NCBI RefSeq assembly: GCF_000421185.1
Contig: NZ_ATWJ01000015.1
Coordinates: 124,001-188,000 of the forward strand
Reading direction: 5' to 3'
DNA: 64,000 nt
From: Ornithinimicrobium pekingense DSM 21552
GTDB lineage: Bacteria > Actinomycetota > Actinomycetes > Actinomycetales > Dermatophilaceae
Shown here: positions 46,696 to 55,700 of the stretch, one piece after another
How the letters are laid out: every line of letters starts with the position of its first letter
Position numbering within the stretch: position 1 is the stretch's first letter
Notes under the pieces: model-generated
Told to the model about the DNA's origin: nothing
The model's input: the letters and a program-made list of their open reading frames with translations, nothing else
Databases searched by the model: none
Position numbers and translations under genes: made by a program

Positions 46696-46917
46696 TCAGT
46701 CGAGGTCGCCGGAGCCCTGACGCAGGGTCTCGCGCGTCTGGGCGTACATGCGCTGGATGTAGGCCTCCAGCTCGCTGTTCTCGACCCGCCAGACCCCGCG
46801 CCCTCCGAGCTTGACGCCCTGGAGGTCGCCGGAGCGCACGAGCGCCTTCACCTGCGACAGCGAGACGTTGAGGGTCTCGGCCACGTCCGTCAGGGTGAGG
46901 AAGCGGGGAGCGGGCAC
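46696..46917 (-). CDS. small helix-turn-helix protein, excisionase/BldC-like
   Basis: A 73-residue MerR-type HTH protein. FLTLTDVAETLNVSLSQVKA is the helix-turn-helix, GDLQGVKLGGRGVWRVENSE is the wing, and ELEAYIQRMYAQTR closes the fold. It resembles BldC-like and excisionase proteins. No phage genes are near, so a BldC-like developmental or housekeeping DNA-binding role is favoured. GTG 46917 has AAAGGA 8 nt upstream. TAAAAT on the minus strand at 46954-46949 is a plausible -10. Confidence 0.85.
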   Translation of the reverse strand: MPAPRFLTLTDVAETLNVSLSQVKALVRSGDLQGVKLGGRGVWRVENSELEAYIQRMYAQTRETLRQGSGDLD

Positions 46918-46948
46918 GGCGCAGGTCCTTTCGCAATTCTTGACCCAG

Positions 46949-46954
46949 ATTTTA
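46949..46954 (-). promoter_or_regulatory. probable -10 of the small HTH gene
   Basis: TAAAAT on the minus strand lies about 31 nt before GTG 46917, leaving room for the AAAGGA ribosome site. The surrounding stretch is unusually AT-rich for this genome. Confidence 0.4.
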
Positions 46955-47065
46955 CTGACGCGTGGGCCTCTCTTGACCTGCCTGTGGACAAGATGGGGGC
47001 GCCGTGCGCTTTCTCGTTAGCGTTGCGGGCCAGACAGGGGTAGCACACCACACGAGGAGGGGTCC

Positions 47066-47767
47066 ATGCCCGTCGCCACGTCGACCGTCCCCGGGACGTC
47101 GCCACCCTCGGTCGCGCCCCGGACGGCCCGCCGCCTGCAACGTCCGGGCTGGCGCGACCTGCGGCTCGTCGTCGGCGTCCTCCTCGTGCTCCTCTCGGTC
47201 GCCGGCGGCACCCGCCTGGTCTCCTCCCTCGACGACACCACCCCGGTCTACGCCGCCGCCCGCGACCTGCTGCCCGGGCAGCCCGTCGGCGAGGACGACC
47301 TGGTGACGGTGCCCGTGCGGATGGGGCAGCAGCTGGGTCACTACGTCGACGGCTCGGCGCCCATCCAGCCCGGGACCTACCTCGTGCGCCCGGTCGGCGA
47401 GGGCGAGCTCGTCCCGGCGACCGCGCTGGGCACCGCCCGCGAGGCGCTGGACAAGACGGTCGGGGTGCCGGTCGACTCCGTGGCCGCCCGGTCGCTGGCC
47501 ACCGGGACGGTCGTCGACGTCTGGGTGAGCCGCCGTGACGGGGAGGCGGTGGGCGAGGCCTACCTCGAGCCCGAGCTGCTGCTGGCCGGGGCGGTCGTGG
47601 ACACCGTGCCCGCAGAGACCACCGGGCTCGGCGCCGGGCTGGGGCGCACGGCGGTCCAGGTCGTGGTGCCGGCCGACGAGGTCGGCACGGTCATCGCGGC
47701 CGTCGACCAGGAGGCGCGGATCACCCTGGTGCCCTCGCCCCGCGACACCTCGGGGAGCGGCCGGTGA
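47066..47767 (+). CDS. SAF-domain membrane protein, CpaB/RcpC-like
   Basis: A 233-residue protein with one N-terminal membrane helix (about 33-52, LRLVVGVLLVLLSVAGGTRL). A SAF domain follows (about 60-125) with YAAARDLLPGQPVGEDDLV and GEGELVPATALG. SAF domains in CpaB/RcpC serve pilus secretion, but no secretin, TadA or pilin gene is nearby. The 4-bp overlap with the ATPase gene shows that they act as a pair. GAGGAGGGG lies upstream of ATG 47066. Function is unknown beyond that resemblance. Confidence 0.8.
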   Translation: MPVATSTVPGTSPPSVAPRTARRLQRPGWRDLRLVVGVLLVLLSVAGGTRLVSSLDDTTPVYAAARDLLPGQPVGEDDLVTVPVRMGQQLGHYVDGSAPIQPGTYLVRPVGEGELVPATALGTAREALDKTVGVPVDSVAARSLATGTVVDVWVSRRDGEAVGEAYLEPELLLAGAVVDTVPAETTGLGAGLGRTAVQVVVPADEVGTVIAAVDQEARITLVPSPRDTSGSGR

Positions 47768-49233
47768 CCCTGCCCCTGGTCACGGCCGTCGCCCCGCGCT
47801 GGGAGGGGGCGCTCGCGGGAGCGCTGTCGACCTCCCGCCGGGTGCATGTCGCCCGTCGGTGCGCCGACGTGGCCGAGCTCCTCGGTGTCGTCGCCGCCGG
47901 CGTCGGACGGCTGGCGGTGCTCTCCGCCGACCTGCGGGGTGTGGAGCGTTCGGTCATCGACGCCCTGCACGAGCAGGACGTCCTCGTGCTCGGGGTCCAT
48001 CCGCCGGGTGACGAGGCCGCCGAGCGGACCCTGCGTCGGTGGGGGCTGGGGGTCGTGGTGCCCGCAGACACCGGGGCCGAAGGCCTCGACGAGGCCCTCG
48101 CGCGCCTGCTCGGGGAGGACCAGCCCGCGACGCGGCACCCCGACGCGACGCACGAGGAAGGACGGGCAGAGGTCCGGTCGACGCCTCGCCGCAGCACCGG
48201 TGAGGGAGCCGCCACCGACACCGCCGGCCACGGCGAGGACCACGCCGCCCCGCACCCGTCGGGGCCTGCTGGGGACGACGAGACCGCATACCGCGAAGGA
48301 TCTGGTGCGCGCGACCCCGAGGGGTCGGGCGAGCACGACATCTCGAGCCTCGCCGAGGACGACCAGGGGCCGGGCTCGGTCGTCGTCGTGTGGGGACCGA
48401 CCGGCAGCCCGGGACGCACGACCGTCGCGGTCAACCTGGCGGCCGAGCTCGCCGACCCGCTGCACCCCGTCGTTCTCGTCGACGCCGACACCTACGGCGC
48501 GAGCGCGGCGCAGACCCTCGCCGTGCTGGACGAGGTGCCCGGCGTCGCGGCGGCGGCGCGGGCGGCCGACCAGGGCTCGCTGGACCGCGAGACCCTCGCC
48601 GGGCTCGCCCCCGAGGTGCGGCCCGGACTGCGGATCCTCACGGGCCTCCCGCGGGCCGACCGGTGGCCAGAGCTGCGCGACGTCGCCCTCGCGGACGTGC
48701 TGGAGCGCTGCCGCGGCCTGGCCCGCACGACCGTGGTCGACGTGGCGGCCCCGCTCGAGCAGGACGAGGAGCTCTCTTTCGACACCCTGGCGCCGCGACG
48801 CAACGGGGCGGCGCTGACGGCGTTGGACGCCGCCGACAGGGTCGTCGTGGTCGGCACGGGTGACCCGGTCGGGCTGCAGCGCCTCGTGCGCGGGCTCGAC
48901 CTGCTGTCGGCGTGCACCCGTGCCGAGCGCACCGTCGTGGTCACGCGCGTGCGCCCCGGGCCGGTGGGGCCGGACCCGGGCCGTCGGATCCAGGAGGCCC
49001 TGGACCGTTTCGCCTCGGTCGGCAGGGTGCATCTCGTGCCCGAGGACCAGGAGGCCCTGGACGCCGCCCTGCTGCACGGCCGGGCGCTGCTGGAGGTGCG
49101 TCCGCGCAGCGCCGCCCGCCTCGCTCTGGCCGGCCTCGCGGACGTCGTCGCCGACCGCGTCCCCGCGAGCCGGCGCGCCCGGGCCGCGGCCGGGCGCAGG
49201 TGGCTGCCCGGACGGCGCGTCGCGACGGCCTAG
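47764..49233 (+). CDS. CpaE/MinD-like P-loop ATPase, Walker A lysine replaced
   Basis: A 489-residue protein. Residues 1-130 form a receiver-like or pseudo-receiver domain. A charged linker (about 130-205) follows, then a MinD/ParA-type ATPase domain. The Walker A position reads GPTGSPGRTTVAVNLA, with Arg where the invariant Lys should be. Switch I-type VLVDADTYG follows near 238, and VVVVGTGDP lies near 360. Binding or hydrolysis of ATP is uncertain. It overlaps the SAF gene by 4 bp (GTGA). A localisation or septum role is inferred from MinD/CpaE kinship. Confidence 0.82.
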   Translation: MTLPLVTAVAPRWEGALAGALSTSRRVHVARRCADVAELLGVVAAGVGRLAVLSADLRGVERSVIDALHEQDVLVLGVHPPGDEAAERTLRRWGLGVVVPADTGAEGLDEALARLLGEDQPATRHPDATHEEGRAEVRSTPRRSTGEGAATDTAGHGEDHAAPHPSGPAGDDETAYREGSGARDPEGSGEHDISSLAEDDQGPGSVVVVWGPTGSPGRTTVAVNLAAELADPLHPVVLVDADTYGASAAQTLAVLDEVPGVAAAARAADQGSLDRETLAGLAPEVRPGLRILTGLPRADRWPELRDVALADVLERCRGLARTTVVDVAAPLEQDEELSFDTLAPRRNGAALTALDAADRVVVVGTGDPVGLQRLVRGLDLLSACTRAERTVVVTRVRPGPVGPDPGRRIQEALDRFASVGRVHLVPEDQEALDAALLHGRALLEVRPRSAARLALAGLADVVADRVPASRRARAAAGRRWLPGRRVATA

Positions 49234-49330
49234 GGACGACCCGGGTCGCGGCGGGCACAGGTTCGTCCGTGTCCTGCATGTCTGACACCATGGGTGGACG
49301 CGTCGCCCGTGCGGCGAGGAAGGCAGAGCG

Positions 49331-49786
49331 ATGACGACAGTGCGGTGCTACGTCCCGGTCACCCTGGAGCAGCTGACCCGGCTCCGCGACGAGCGCACCC
49401 TCCCGGGTCCGCTGGCTGCGTATGCCGTGACCGCGGCCGTGGAGGAGGACCACCCCTCGGGCGACACCGAGGAGTGGGAGTACGCCGCCCTGCAGGAGGC
49501 CGCCCGCGGTCTGGCCGGGCAGGGCAGCGCCGTGATCGTGGCCGCCGTGGACATCGAGCGCGACCGGGTCCACCCCGGTGAGGTCGCGGACGCCCGCGTG
49601 TCGGTCGGCGACGTCGACCTGCCCAGGGTCGCCGCCCTGCACCTGGGCGACGACGTCGTCACCGGTCGACCCGGAGCGCTGGCGGGCACGGCGGGCGAGG
49701 TGGAGCTGTCCTGGTACGACACCACCGAGCTGGCCCACGTGATCGAGCTGGCGCAGACGCTGGCCGCCACGCCGCAGGCCGACTGA
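49331..49786 (+). CDS. DUF6912 family protein
   Basis: A 151-residue actinobacterial protein opening MTTVRCYVPVTLEQLTRL, the usual start of this family. It continues with AAYAVTAAVEEDHPSGDTEE and ends in a beta strand SWYDTTELAHVIELAQTLA. No catalytic residues are recognised. It has a good AGGAAGG site 7-8 nt before ATG 49331. It follows the SAF/ATPase pair by 97 bp on the same strand and may belong to the same unit. Confidence 0.78.
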   Translation: MTTVRCYVPVTLEQLTRLRDERTLPGPLAAYAVTAAVEEDHPSGDTEEWEYAALQEAARGLAGQGSAVIVAAVDIERDRVHPGEVADARVSVGDVDLPRVAALHLGDDVVTGRPGALAGTAGEVELSWYDTTELAHVIELAQTLAATPQAD

Positions 49787-49851
49787 CCCTCCCGGCTTCG
49801 CAGGCCGACCAGAACACCATCCCCCGACGAAGAGGACGAGGAAGTGAGCCG

Positions 49852-51486
49852 ATGACCATGGATGCCTTCGTGGACGTGCCGACACCGCAGAACGAGCCGG
49901 TCCTGACCTACGCGCCGGGGACACCCGAGCGCGCCGAGCTGGAGAAGACGCTGGCGCAGATGGCCGGCGAGGCGGTCGACCTGCCGCACGTGATCGGGGG
50001 CGAGGAGGTCGTCGGCTCGGGCGAGGAGATTCAGGTCGTCCAGCCGCACGCGCACGCCGAGGTGCTCGGCACCCTGCGCGACGGCACGACGCAGGATGCC
50101 GAGCGTGCTGTGCAGGCCTCCCTCGACGCCGGCGAGGCCTGGCGTCGCATGTCGTTCGAGGACCGTGCGTCGGTCTTCCTCAAGGCGGCCGACCTGCTCG
50201 CCGGTCCCTGGCGGGCACGGCTGAACGCCGCCACCATGCTCGGCCAGAGCAAGACCGCCCAGCAGGCCGAGATCGACTCCGCCTGCGAGCTGGCCGACTT
50301 CTGGCGGTTCAACGTGCACTACGCCCAGGAGGTGCTCGCCGAGCAGCCCGTCCGCAACGCGCCCGGCACCTGGAACCGCGCCGACCACCGGCCGCTGGAG
50401 GGCTTCGTCTACGCCGTCACGCCGTTCAACTTCACAGCCATCTCCGGCAACCTCCCGACCGCTCCGGCGCTGATGGGCAACACCGTGGTGTGGAAGCCCG
50501 CACCGACCCAGCAGCGGGCCGCGACAGAGGTCATGCGCCTGCTGCAGGCCGCCGGGCTGCCGGACGGTGTCATCAACATGGTCACCGGCACCGGCCCGGC
50601 GATCTCCGACGTCGTGATGACCCATCCCGACTTCGCCGGCCTGCACTTCACCGGCTCGACCGCCGTCTTCAACTCGTTGTGGGCGCAGACCGGTCAGAAC
50701 CTGTCGACCTACCGCTCCTACCCGCGCATCGTGGGGGAGACCGGCGGCAAGGACTTCATCGTCGCCCACCCCAGCGCCGACGTCGACGTGCTGCGCACGG
50801 CGATGGTGCGCGGCGCGTTCGAGTACCAGGGTCAGAAGTGCTCGGCCGCCTCGCGCGCCTACGTGCCGGCCTCCCTGTGGGGGCGCCTGCGTGACGAGCT
50901 CGTCGCGGAGGTCGACGCCCTGACGATGGGGGACGTGCGTGACCTGTCCAACTTCATGGGGGCGGTCATCGACGCCAAGGCCTTCGCCAAGCACAAGAAG
51001 GTGCTCGACGACGCACGCTCCGACGACGGAGTGGAGATCGTCGCCGGCGGGACCTACGACGACTCCGAGGGCTGGTTCGTCCGCCCGACCGTCGCCGTCG
51101 TGGAGGACCCCTTCCACGAGATGGTCCGCACCGAGTACTTCGGGCCCATCCTCACCGTGCACGTCTACGAGGACGCGCAGTGGTCGGCCATGCTGGCGCA
51201 GATGGAGTCGGTGGCGCCCTACGCGCTCACCGGGGCCGTCGTCGCCCAGGACCGGGCAGCGGTCGCGGAGGCCGCCCAGACCCTGCGGTTCGCCGCCGGC
51301 AACTTCTACGTCAACGACAAGCCGACCGGGGCCGTCGTCGGTCAGCAGCCCTTCGGCGGCGCCCGGGGCTCGGGCACCAACGACAAGGCCGGCAGCCGGG
51401 CCAACCTGCAGCGGTGGACCAGCACGCGCATCATCAAGGAGACGTTCGTGCCGGCGACCGACTACCGCTACCCGCACATGGGCTGA
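49852..51486 (+). CDS. pruA: L-glutamate gamma-semialdehyde (P5C) dehydrogenase
   Basis: A 544-residue NAD aldehyde dehydrogenase, the second step of proline breakdown to glutamate. The catalytic cysteine is C330 in YQGQKCSAASRAYVP, the general base lies in IVGETGGKDF (near 296), and GSTAVFNSLWAQTG holds the NAD loop (near 268). The length and YPHMG ending match the stand-alone TIGR01236 type. No proline dehydrogenase gene is adjacent. GAGGAAG lies upstream of ATG 49852. Glutamate made here could feed the large NAD-GDH encoded 1.3 kb downstream (inference). Confidence 0.94.
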   Translation: MTMDAFVDVPTPQNEPVLTYAPGTPERAELEKTLAQMAGEAVDLPHVIGGEEVVGSGEEIQVVQPHAHAEVLGTLRDGTTQDAERAVQASLDAGEAWRRMSFEDRASVFLKAADLLAGPWRARLNAATMLGQSKTAQQAEIDSACELADFWRFNVHYAQEVLAEQPVRNAPGTWNRADHRPLEGFVYAVTPFNFTAISGNLPTAPALMGNTVVWKPAPTQQRAATEVMRLLQAAGLPDGVINMVTGTGPAISDVVMTHPDFAGLHFTGSTAVFNSLWAQTGQNLSTYRSYPRIVGETGGKDFIVAHPSADVDVLRTAMVRGAFEYQGQKCSAASRAYVPASLWGRLRDELVAEVDALTMGDVRDLSNFMGAVIDAKAFAKHKKVLDDARSDDGVEIVAGGTYDDSEGWFVRPTVAVVEDPFHEMVRTEYFGPILTVHVYEDAQWSAMLAQMESVAPYALTGAVVAQDRAAVAEAAQTLRFAAGNFYVNDKPTGAVVGQQPFGGARGSGTNDKAGSRANLQRWTSTRIIKETFVPATDYRYPHMG

Positions 51487-51497
51487 GGTCACCCTCA

Positions 51498-51540
51498 CGC
51501 GCCGACGCCCCCGACCGTCCCAGGTCGGGGGCGTCGCGCG
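51498..51540. terminator. strong hairpin after pruA
   Basis: The arms at 51498-51516 and 51523-51540 pair with one bulge around a 6-nt loop, including a 13-bp uninterrupted core. It follows the pruA stop by 11 bp. Confidence 0.8.
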
Positions 51541-51545
51541 TTGGT

Positions 51546-51621
51546 GCAGGTATGGCGTGCACGCCGCGTCGTCGGTGGGGGGTGTGGCGTGCGCGCCGCG
51601 TCGTCGGTGGGGGTGTGGCGT
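51546..51621. repeat. 31-bp imperfect tandem repeat sharing a 19-mer with 8862-8880
   Basis: Unit A (51549-51579) and unit B (51581-51611) differ at two positions, both A in A and G in B; 10 bp of a third unit follow. The 19-mer at 51546-51564 is identical to 8862-8880. The sequence lies between pruA and the convergent DUF2505 gene. Confidence 0.75.
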
Positions 51622-51628
51622 CGCGGGC

Positions 51629-52129
51629 TCAGTGCGAGGCGAGCCACTCCTGGGCCACCTGCTCCTCGACGCGCACGATCTCGCTGATGCGCGGGGCGAC
51701 GGCCTCCTCGATGCGCCGGCCCAGGAAGGGGACGTTGGCCTCGAGGTCCCCGTCGACGACGTGGTCGGTCGTGCCCGGCTCGCCGCCGACCCGCAGGTGC
51801 ACCCCGCCGGTGAAGCTCACCGGCAGCCCCGGCAGGTCGATCGACATCGCCCCCTCGCGCTCGCCGTCGGGGTCGGCGCCGCCCCACCGCACGGTCTCCA
51901 CGAGCAGGATCTGCGGGCCCACGAAGGCCCGGGCGACGTCCGGGACCCCGTCGCTGGGGATGTGCCGCCGGGTGGTCACCACCGTCGCCTCGCCGTCCGC
52001 CTCCACCGTGACCGTCTGGTCCGTGGCGCCGGAGCGCTCGCAGCGCAGCTCCTGGTAGGCGGGGTCGCACAGCATCTCGAAGGTGCGACCCGGGGCTGCG
52101 GGGTGCACGACGGTCTCGGTGATCCTCAT
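51629..52129 (-). CDS. DUF2505 (SRPBCC-like) protein
   Basis: A 166-residue protein of the DUF2505 family, with a START/SRPBCC-type fold. It begins MRITETVVHPAAPGRTFEML, has DPAYQELRCERSGATD near 20-36 and ends in DGDLEANVPFLGRRIEEAV and the amphipathic C-terminal helix. Such proteins bind hydrophobic ligands, here unknown. ATG 52129 follows a TAGGTT box on the minus strand by 7 nt. It lies 5 bp downstream of the hypothetical gene yet has its own promoter box, which overlaps the end of that gene. Confidence 0.82.
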   Translation of the reverse strand: MRITETVVHPAAPGRTFEMLCDPAYQELRCERSGATDQTVTVEADGEATVVTTRRHIPSDGVPDVARAFVGPQILLVETVRWGGADPDGEREGAMSIDLPGLPVSFTGGVHLRVGGEPGTTDHVVDGDLEANVPFLGRRIEEAVAPRISEIVRVEEQVAQEWLASH

Positions 52130-52134
52130 ACGGC

Positions 52135-52614
52135 TCAACCTAGTGCCTGCAGGCGCCGCTGCAGGCCGTGCAGACGCCGCAGCACGACGCCCTTGTGACC
52201 GGGAGGCACCCGGCCGCTGCGCCCGTCGTCGGCCACCCTGTCGAACAGGTCCGCCAGCTCCAGGGCCACCCGGGCCGCCTCCGCCCCCCACGGCGGGCCG
52301 GCGTCGAGGACGGGCGCGACCCTGCGCAGCGCTGCGGCCGCAGCCCGGCACGAGGCGTGGTCCACCGGTCGGGCCGGCCCGCCGATCGCACCGACCACGA
52401 GGGGCTGCGGGGTCGGGGAGGACGACCCGTCGGCCAGGTCGACGAGAAGGTGGGAGAGGGCGTCGACCAGGCCGTCGGCCAGTCCCGTGGCCTCCGCCCA
52501 GCCCAGGTCGGCAGCGGCCCCCTGGAGGTCGTCGACCGCCCGCAGCACCTCGCCCCGGGGCGGGGCGGGGCGGGCCGGCGAGCGGGCGCCGGGCCCGGGG
52601 GCGGACCGGTCCAT
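52135..52614 (-). CDS. hypothetical protein, helical
   Basis: A 159-residue protein with a disordered Pro-rich N-terminus (1-22). A mostly helical remainder follows: EVLRAVDDLQGAAADLGWAE, GLADGLVDALSHLLVDLADG and AARVALELADLFDRVADD. No family is recognised. Another open frame of similar length covers the same DNA but is Arg/Pro-rich, as shadows are. The reading chosen has ordinary composition and a TAGAGT box exactly 6 nt before ATG 52614, which supports it as a real gene. Confidence 0.6.
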   Translation of the reverse strand: MDRSAPGPGARSPARPAPPRGEVLRAVDDLQGAAADLGWAEATGLADGLVDALSHLLVDLADGSSSPTPQPLVVGAIGGPARPVDHASCRAAAAALRRVAPVLDAGPPWGAEAARVALELADLFDRVADDGRSGRVPPGHKGVVLRRLHGLQRRLQALG

Positions 52615-52620
52615 GCCACC

Positions 52621-52673
52621 ACTCTAGGGAGGTCCCGGGCCGCCCGTTGCGGTCATCCCCAGGCGGGTAGTGT
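52621..52673. promoter_or_regulatory. divergent promoters for the hypothetical gene and gdh
   Basis: TAGAGT on the minus strand (52626-52621) serves the hypothetical gene. On the plus strand TTGCGG (52647-52652) and TAGTGT (52668-52673), spaced 15 nt, could start a leader of about 75 nt for gdh. Confidence 0.4.
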
Positions 52674-52708
52674 GTCCAGCAGCGCACGCCGAGGTGCGCC
52701 AGGCTGAG

Positions 52709-52740
52709 CGAGCACACGAGCACACGAGCAGACGAGCAAG
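52709..52740. repeat. 8-bp tandem repeats in the gdh leader
   Basis: Four units (CGAGCACA twice, then CGAGCAGA and CGAGCAAG) run from 52709 to 52740. They end at the AAGGAG-like site before the start. Copy-number change would alter the leader length. Confidence 0.8.
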
Positions 52741-52755
52741 GAGCGCTTGAGAGCG

Positions 52756-55700
52756 ATGGCGGACACGCTGGTCGACAGGTTCTACCACCACGCCCCCGTC
52801 GAGGTGGGCCACGACCCGGACCAGCGAGAGGCGATGGCGCGCTCGATGGCCGAGCTCTCCTCCTCCCGCCCCGCCGACGAGGCCGCGGTGCGCGTGTTCA
52901 ACCCGACGATGGCCCGGGACGGCTGGACCAGCCGGCACACCTTCGTGCAGGTCGTCACCGACGACATGCCCTTCCTCGTGGACTCGGTGACCCACGAGGT
53001 CCTGCGCCAGGGGTTGACCGTGCACCAGCTGCTGCACCCCCAGCTCGTGGTGGACGCCGGGTCCGGGGACATCGTCGACACCGACCCGCGCAAGGTCGGC
53101 GCCGGGCAGCGTGCCGAGTCGTGGATCGTGGTGGAGACCGACCGGCTCAGCGACGCCGACGACCTGGAGGTGCTGCGGGCGGACCTGGAGGGCGTGCTGG
53201 CCGACGTGCGCCGCGCGGTCGACGACTGGGGCGCGATGCGCCAGCGCGCGCGGGCGATCATCGCCGACCTCGAGCTCTCCCCGCCCTCCACCGTCGACCC
53301 GGCCACGGTGCGCCCGACCGTCGACTTCCTCAGCTGGGCCGACGACCACCACTTCACCTACCTGGGCTACCGCGCCTACGACCTCGTCGAGGAGGGGGAG
53401 GAGGCCTACCTGCGGTCGGTCCCCGGCAGCGGGCTGGGCATCCTGCGCGACTCCCAGGACTCGCCCAGCACCCTGTCGCCGCTGCGCCCCGAGGCCGCCG
53501 CCACCGCGCGGGAGCCACGCCTGCTGACGGTCACCAAGGCCAACACGCGCGCGACGGTCCACCGCTCGGTCCCCCTGGACTACATCGGCATCCGCCGCTT
53601 CGACAGCCAGGGCCAGGTCGTCGGCGAGCAGCGCTTCCTCGGCCTGTTCACCCAGAGCGCCTACAACGAGGCGGCCGTCCGGCTGCCGATCGTCGGGGCG
53701 AAGGTCAAGCAGGTGCTGGCCAGCAGCGGCTACGCGCCCGACAGCCACTCGGGCAAGGACCTCGTGAGCGTCCTGGAGGGCTACCCCCGCGACGAGCTCT
53801 TCCAGGCGCCCGTGGACTACCTGCAGCAGACGGCCCAGGAGGTGCTGCGCCTGCTCGAGCGTCCCGAGGCCCGGGTGTTCGTGCGCAAGGACGAGTTCGG
53901 CCGGTTCGTCAGCGCCCTGGTCTTCCTGCCGCGCGACCGCTACAACACGGCCAACCGGCTGCGCGTCCAGCGCCTGCTGGAGGACACCTACGGCGGGACG
54001 CTGTCCGACTACGCCACCCGGGTCGGGGACGAGCCGCTGGCCCAGCTGCACTTCATGATCCGGCTGCCCCGCGAGGGCGGGCCGGAGCACGTCGATACCG
54101 ACGAGCTGCAGGAGCGGCTGCGCGCCGTCACCCGGACGTGGACCGAGGACCTCACCGACGCCGTCACCGAGCACGTCCAGGACGACGCCGAGGCGGGCGA
54201 CCTGCTGCGGAAGTTCGGTGACGCCTTCCCCGAGGCCTACAAGGAGGACTTCGACGGGGCCGCTGCATACCTCGACATCCGTCGCCTGGTCGAGCTGCAC
54301 GGCTGGGCCGCCTCCACCCGCCCGAGGCTCTACCGCGACGCCGAGGACGACCCCGGTGAGCGGCGGATGAAGGTCTACCGCGCCGAGGAGATCTCGCTGA
54401 CCGACGTGCTGCCCGTCTTCGCCCACCTGGGGCTGGAGGTCACGGTGCAGCGCCCCTACGAGGTGGACCTGCCCGACGGCACCACCAGCTACGTCTACGA
54501 CTTCGGCCTGCGCGCCGCGTCGGAGTCGGTGTGGACCGGTGACGAGGGGCGCTCCGAGGAGGACGTCGCCCAGGCCTTCGAGGACGCCTTCACCGCCGTC
54601 TGGGGCGGGGCCGCCGAGTCCGACCTGCTCAACGCCCTCGTGCTGACCGCCGGACTGGACTGGCGCGACGTCGTGATCCTGCGCACGCTGGCCCGCTACG
54701 TGCGGCAGGTCGGGGTGTTCAGCCTGGAGTACATCGAGGAGGCCCTGGTCGCCAACCCCGCGATCGCCCGGACGCTGGTGGAGCTGTTCACCACCCGCTT
54801 CGACCCCGAGCTCGACCTCGACGACGACGGGCGGGCCGAGCGTGCCGCCCGGCAGGAGGCCGACATCGAGGCCGCCCTGGACCAGGTGGCCAGCCTCGAC
54901 CAGGACCGGATCCTGCGGACCCTCGTCGCGGTGGTGCGGGCGAGCCTGCGCACCAACTTCTTCCAGCGCGACAAGGACGGCGCCCCCAAGGCGCACGTCT
55001 CCGTCAAGCTGCTCCCGCGCGAGCTGCCGATGCTGCCCGAGCCGCGGCCCGCCTTCGAGATCTGGGTCTACGCGCCCCGGGTCGAGGGCTCCCACCTGCG
55101 CTTCGGGACCGTCGCCCGCGGCGGCCTGCGCTGGAGCGACCGGCGCGAGGACTTCCGCACCGAGGTGCTCGGGCTGGTCAAGGCCCAGATGGTCAAGAAC
55201 GCCGTCATCGTGCCCACAGGGTCGAAGGGCGCCTTCGTGGCCAAGCAGCTGCCCGACCCTGCCGTCGACCGTGACGCGTGGCTCAAGGAGGGCAAGGCGG
55301 CCTACACCACCTTCATCAGCGGGATGCTCGACATCACCGACAACCGCGTCGAGGGCGAGGTCGTGCCGCCCCCGCAGGTGCTGCGGCGCGACGGTGACGA
55401 CCCCTACCTGGTCGTCGCGGCCGACAAGGGCACCGCCACCTTCTCCGACCTCGCCAACGGCATCGCCCAGTCCTACGGCTTCTGGCTCGACGACGCCTTC
55501 GCCTCCGGCGGTTCGGCCGGCTACGACCACAAGGAGATGGGCATCACCGCCCGTGGCGCCTGGGAGTCGGTGAAGCGGCACTTCCGGGAGCTGGGGCTGG
55601 ACACCCAGGAGGAGGACTTCACCGTCGTCGGCGTCGGCGACATGAGCGGTGACGTCTTCGGCAACGGGATGCTGCTCTCGGAGCACATCCGGCTCGTGGC

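Noticed and set aside
52140-52622. Alternative 160-codon minus-strand frame overlapping the hypothetical gene at 52135-52614
   Set aside because: It is rich in Arg, Pro and Trp, as frame shadows are. The other frame has ordinary composition and a well-placed -10 box.
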